Source: Bifidobacterium sp. UBA744 (GTDB taxonomy: Bacteria; Actinomycetota; Actinomycetes; Actinomycetales; Bifidobacteriaceae). Taken from it: DNA of 7,425 bases. This document shows positions 5,211 through 7,425 of this stretch, in pieces. How positions within the stretch are numbered: position 1 is the first letter of the stretch; each line of letters opens with the position of its first letter. The stretch spans positions 17,106 to 24,530 of the forward strand of contig DBKS01000032.1 of NCBI GenBank assembly GCA_002298605.1, in the 5' to 3' direction. A program made the translations under genes and the position numbers. Below the pieces are notes generated by a model. It saw only the letters and a list, made by a program, of their open reading frames with translations, had not been told where the DNA came from and made no database searches.

Positions 5211-7414
5211 CCACCACAGACACCACCCCCCGCAACCCGAACCGCAAGCCGAACCGCAGCGCAGACCCGGCATCCGAGCACAGCGGTCCGTCGCACGACT
5301 ACCACGCGCTCAACGCAATGCTCAACCTCTACGACGAGAACGGCGACATCCAATTCGACAAGGACCGGGCCGCCACGCGCGAATACATCAACGGACACGT
5401 GCGCCCGAACACCATGGCCTTCGGCTCCACCGCCGAGCGCCTGAGCTACCTCATCGAACACCAGTACTACGACGGCGAGGTCTTCGCGCGATACACCCCC
5501 GAATTCCTCGACTCGTTCTACGCCCACGCCCAGTCGCGTCACTTCGCATTCGACACCTTCCTGGGCGCCTTCAAGTTCTATTCCTCATACGCGCTCAAAA
5601 CCTTCGACGGCACGCGGTACCTCGAGGACTTTCCCCAGCGGGCGGCGGCCGTCGCCCTGGACCTGGCCGCCGGGGACGAACGCATGGCCCGCCGGGTGCT
5701 TGACGAAATCATCGACAGACGCTTTCAGCCGGCCACACCCACCTTCCTGAATCTCGGCAAGGCCCAGCGCGGCGAACCGGTCAGCTGCTTCCTGGTGCGC
5801 CTCGAAGACAACATGGAGTCGATCTCCCGCGCGATCAACGCGGCGCTGCAGCTGTCCAAGCGCGGGGGCGGCGTGGCGCTCCTGCTGACCAACCTGCGCG
5901 AGCTCGGCGCGCCCATCAAGCACATCGAGAACCAGTCCAGCGGCGTGGTGCCGATCATGAAGCTGCTGGAGGACTCGTTCTCCTACGCCAACCAGCTCGG
6001 GGCCCGACAAGGCGCCGGCGCGGTATACCTCAACGCGCACCATCCGGACATCATGCGCTTCCTCGACACCAAGCGCGAGAACGCGGACGAGAAAACCCGC
6101 ATCAAATCGCTGGCGCTGGGCGTCGTGATCCCCGACGCCACCTTCGAACTGGCCAAGCGGAAGGAGGCGATGGCGCTGTTCAGCCCCTATGACGTGGAAC
6201 GCGTATACGGCAAACCGTTCGCCGACATCTCCGTCAGCGAGCATTACGACGAGATGGTGGCCGACAGGCGCATTCGGAAAACCTATATCGACGCGCGCCA
6301 ATTCTTCATGACCATCGCGCAGCTGCAATTCGAATCAGGCTACCCATACATCATGTTCGAAGACACCGTCAACCGCGCCAATCCCATCGAGGGACGCGTG
6401 ACCATGAGCAACCTGTGCTCCGAAATCCTGCAGGTGCAGGAGCCGAGCACCTACAACGAGGACCTGAGCTATGCGCATGTGGGCCGGGACGTATCGTGCA
6501 ACCTCGGCTCGCTGAACATCGCCGAAGCCATGGACGGCGACCTGGGAGCCACCGTGGAAACCGCCGTGCGCGCACTCACCGCCGTCGCCGAGCACACCTC
6601 CATGGACTGCGTGCCGTCGATCCGTCGCGGCAACGAGGAGGGACACGCCATCGGGCTGGGCCAGATGAACCTGCACGGGTTCCTCGCCCGCGAGCACATG
6701 CACTACGGCGGCGAGGAGGCGCTGGACTTCACCGACATATACTTCATGACCGTGGCATACCACGCCTATCGGGCCTCGCACGCGCTGGCCGTGGAACGGG
6801 GGCGCGCATTCGCCGGCTTCGCCCGGTCCGCGTATGCCAAACCGGCCGGCGGGGGCAACTACTTCGACAAATACACCGACGGAAGCCACCCGCTGGAACC
6901 GCGCACCGACACAGTACGCCGGTTGTTCGTCTATCGGGGCATCCACATCCCGACCGCCGAGGACTGGGCGTCGCTGCGAGACGAGATTCTGCGCGACGGC
7001 ATCTACAACCAGAACCTGCAGGCCGTGCCGCCCACCGGATCGATCTCGTACATCAACCATGCCACATCGTCGATCCACCCCATCGCCGCCAAAATCGAAA
7101 TACGCAAGGAAGGCAAGATCGGCCGCGTCTACTATCCGGCCCCCTATATGACCAACGACAACCTCGACTACTACGAGGATGCCTACGAAATCGGCTGGAA
7201 GAAGATCATCGACACGTATGCCGCGGCCACCCGGCATGTGGATCAGGGACTGTCGCTGACCCTGTTCTTCCCGGACACCGCCACCACGAGGGATCTCAAC
7301 AAAGCCCAGATCTACGCCTGGCGCAAGGGCATCAAGACACTGTATTACATCCGCATACGGCAGCAGGCCCTGGAAGGCACCGAAGTGCGCGGCTGCGTAA
7401 GCTGCATGCTCTGA
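5207..7414 (+). CDS. nrdE: Class Ib ribonucleoside-diphosphate reductase, alpha (catalytic) subunit
   Basis: NrdE converts ribonucleoside diphosphates to deoxyribonucleoside diphosphates, using a radical passed from NrdF. The 735-residue product has the class Ib layout without an N-terminal ATP-cone. Active-site residues are all visible. C194 (in VSCFLV) and C431 (in VSCNLGSLN) form the redox pair, N402-L-C404-S-E406 holds the thiyl-radical Cys with its Asn and Glu, and Y713-Y714 (LYYIR) belong to the radical pathway. The C-terminal pair C730-V-S-C733 takes electrons from NrdH. The start is GTG at 5207, overlapping the nrdI TGA, with AAGGA at 5195-5199. It keeps the conserved DYHALNAMLNLYDENG. 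The first 25 or so residues are rich in Pro, Asn, Arg and Thr and probably disordered. nrdF is expected downstream but is outside the window. Confidence 0.98.
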   Translation: MTTTDTTPRNPNRKPNRSADPASEHSGPSHDYHALNAMLNLYDENGDIQFDKDRAATREYINGHVRPNTMAFGSTAERLSYLIEHQYYDGEVFARYTPEFLDSFYAHAQSRHFAFDTFLGAFKFYSSYALKTFDGTRYLEDFPQRAAAVALDLAAGDERMARRVLDEIIDRRFQPATPTFLNLGKAQRGEPVSCFLVRLEDNMESISRAINAALQLSKRGGGVALLLTNLRELGAPIKHIENQSSGVVPIMKLLEDSFSYANQLGARQGAGAVYLNAHHPDIMRFLDTKRENADEKTRIKSLALGVVIPDATFELAKRKEAMALFSPYDVERVYGKPFADISVSEHYDEMVADRRIRKTYIDARQFFMTIAQLQFESGYPYIMFEDTVNRANPIEGRVTMSNLCSEILQVQEPSTYNEDLSYAHVGRDVSCNLGSLNIAEAMDGDLGATVETAVRALTAVAEHTSMDCVPSIRRGNEEGHAIGLGQMNLHGFLAREHMHYGGEEALDFTDIYFMTVAYHAYRASHALAVERGRAFAGFARSAYAKPAGGGNYFDKYTDGSHPLEPRTDTVRRLFVYRGIHIPTAEDWASLRDEILRDGIYNQNLQAVPPTGSISYINHATSSIHPIAAKIEIRKEGKIGRVYYPAPYMTNDNLDYYEDAYEIGWKKIIDTYAAATRHVDQGLSLTLFFPDTATTRDLNKAQIYAWRKGIKTLYYIRIRQQALEGTEVRGCVSCML

Positions 7415-7425
7415 ACCGCACCGGC

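Noticed and set aside
5585..7237. Long minus-strand frames opposite nrdE (247 and 300 codons)
   Set aside because: These are antisense shadows of nrdE; all catalytic motifs are on the plus strand, and the shadow proteins are His/Val/Gly/Asp-rich without domains.

Overview
The window looks like chromosomal DNA of a Bifidobacterium or a very close high-GC actinobacterium. The visible part of the PNPase protein closely resembles bifidobacterial PNPase as I remember it. The DNA is GC-rich, there are strong Shine-Dalgarno sites, GTG starts are used, and the class Ib ribonucleotide reductase genes are in nrdH-nrdI-nrdE order. This is recognition from memory, not a database search. I see no insertion sequence, phage gene, CRISPR array or other sign of transfer.

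Left part (1-3657), all read on the minus strand. From right to left it holds a tRNA-Gly(UCC) with encoded CCA, an unrecognised five-helix membrane protein, rpsO (ribosomal protein S15, GTG start) with a strong intrinsic terminator, and pnp (polynucleotide phosphorylase), whose 3' end is cut off by the window edge. The rpsO-pnp order is the classical bacterial RNA-metabolism pair. Here a terminator separates the two genes. A promoter candidate for pnp has its -35 hexamer in the loop of that terminator, and the predicted pnp leader of about 200 nt can form four small hairpins.

Middle (3658-4486). A perfect TATAAT lies upstream of the tRNA. acpS (holo-ACP synthase) is on the minus strand and is divergent from the nrd operon. 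The 311-bp region between acpS and nrdH holds a 19-bp perfect inverted repeat of unknown role and two 16-bp NrdR boxes 32 bp apart, the usual arrangement for repression of ribonucleotide reductase genes.

Right part (4487-7414), plus strand. nrdH (glutaredoxin-like reductant), nrdI (flavodoxin-like activase) and nrdE (class Ib catalytic subunit) form one tightly packed operon with overlapping start and stop codons. NrdE reduces ribonucleoside diphosphates, NrdH re-reduces NrdE, and NrdI helps build the metal-tyrosyl radical of NrdF. nrdF is not in the window, which ends 11 bases after nrdE. Overall this is a housekeeping region. The most interesting parts are the non-coding regulatory stretches, and I find no convincing novel gene system.
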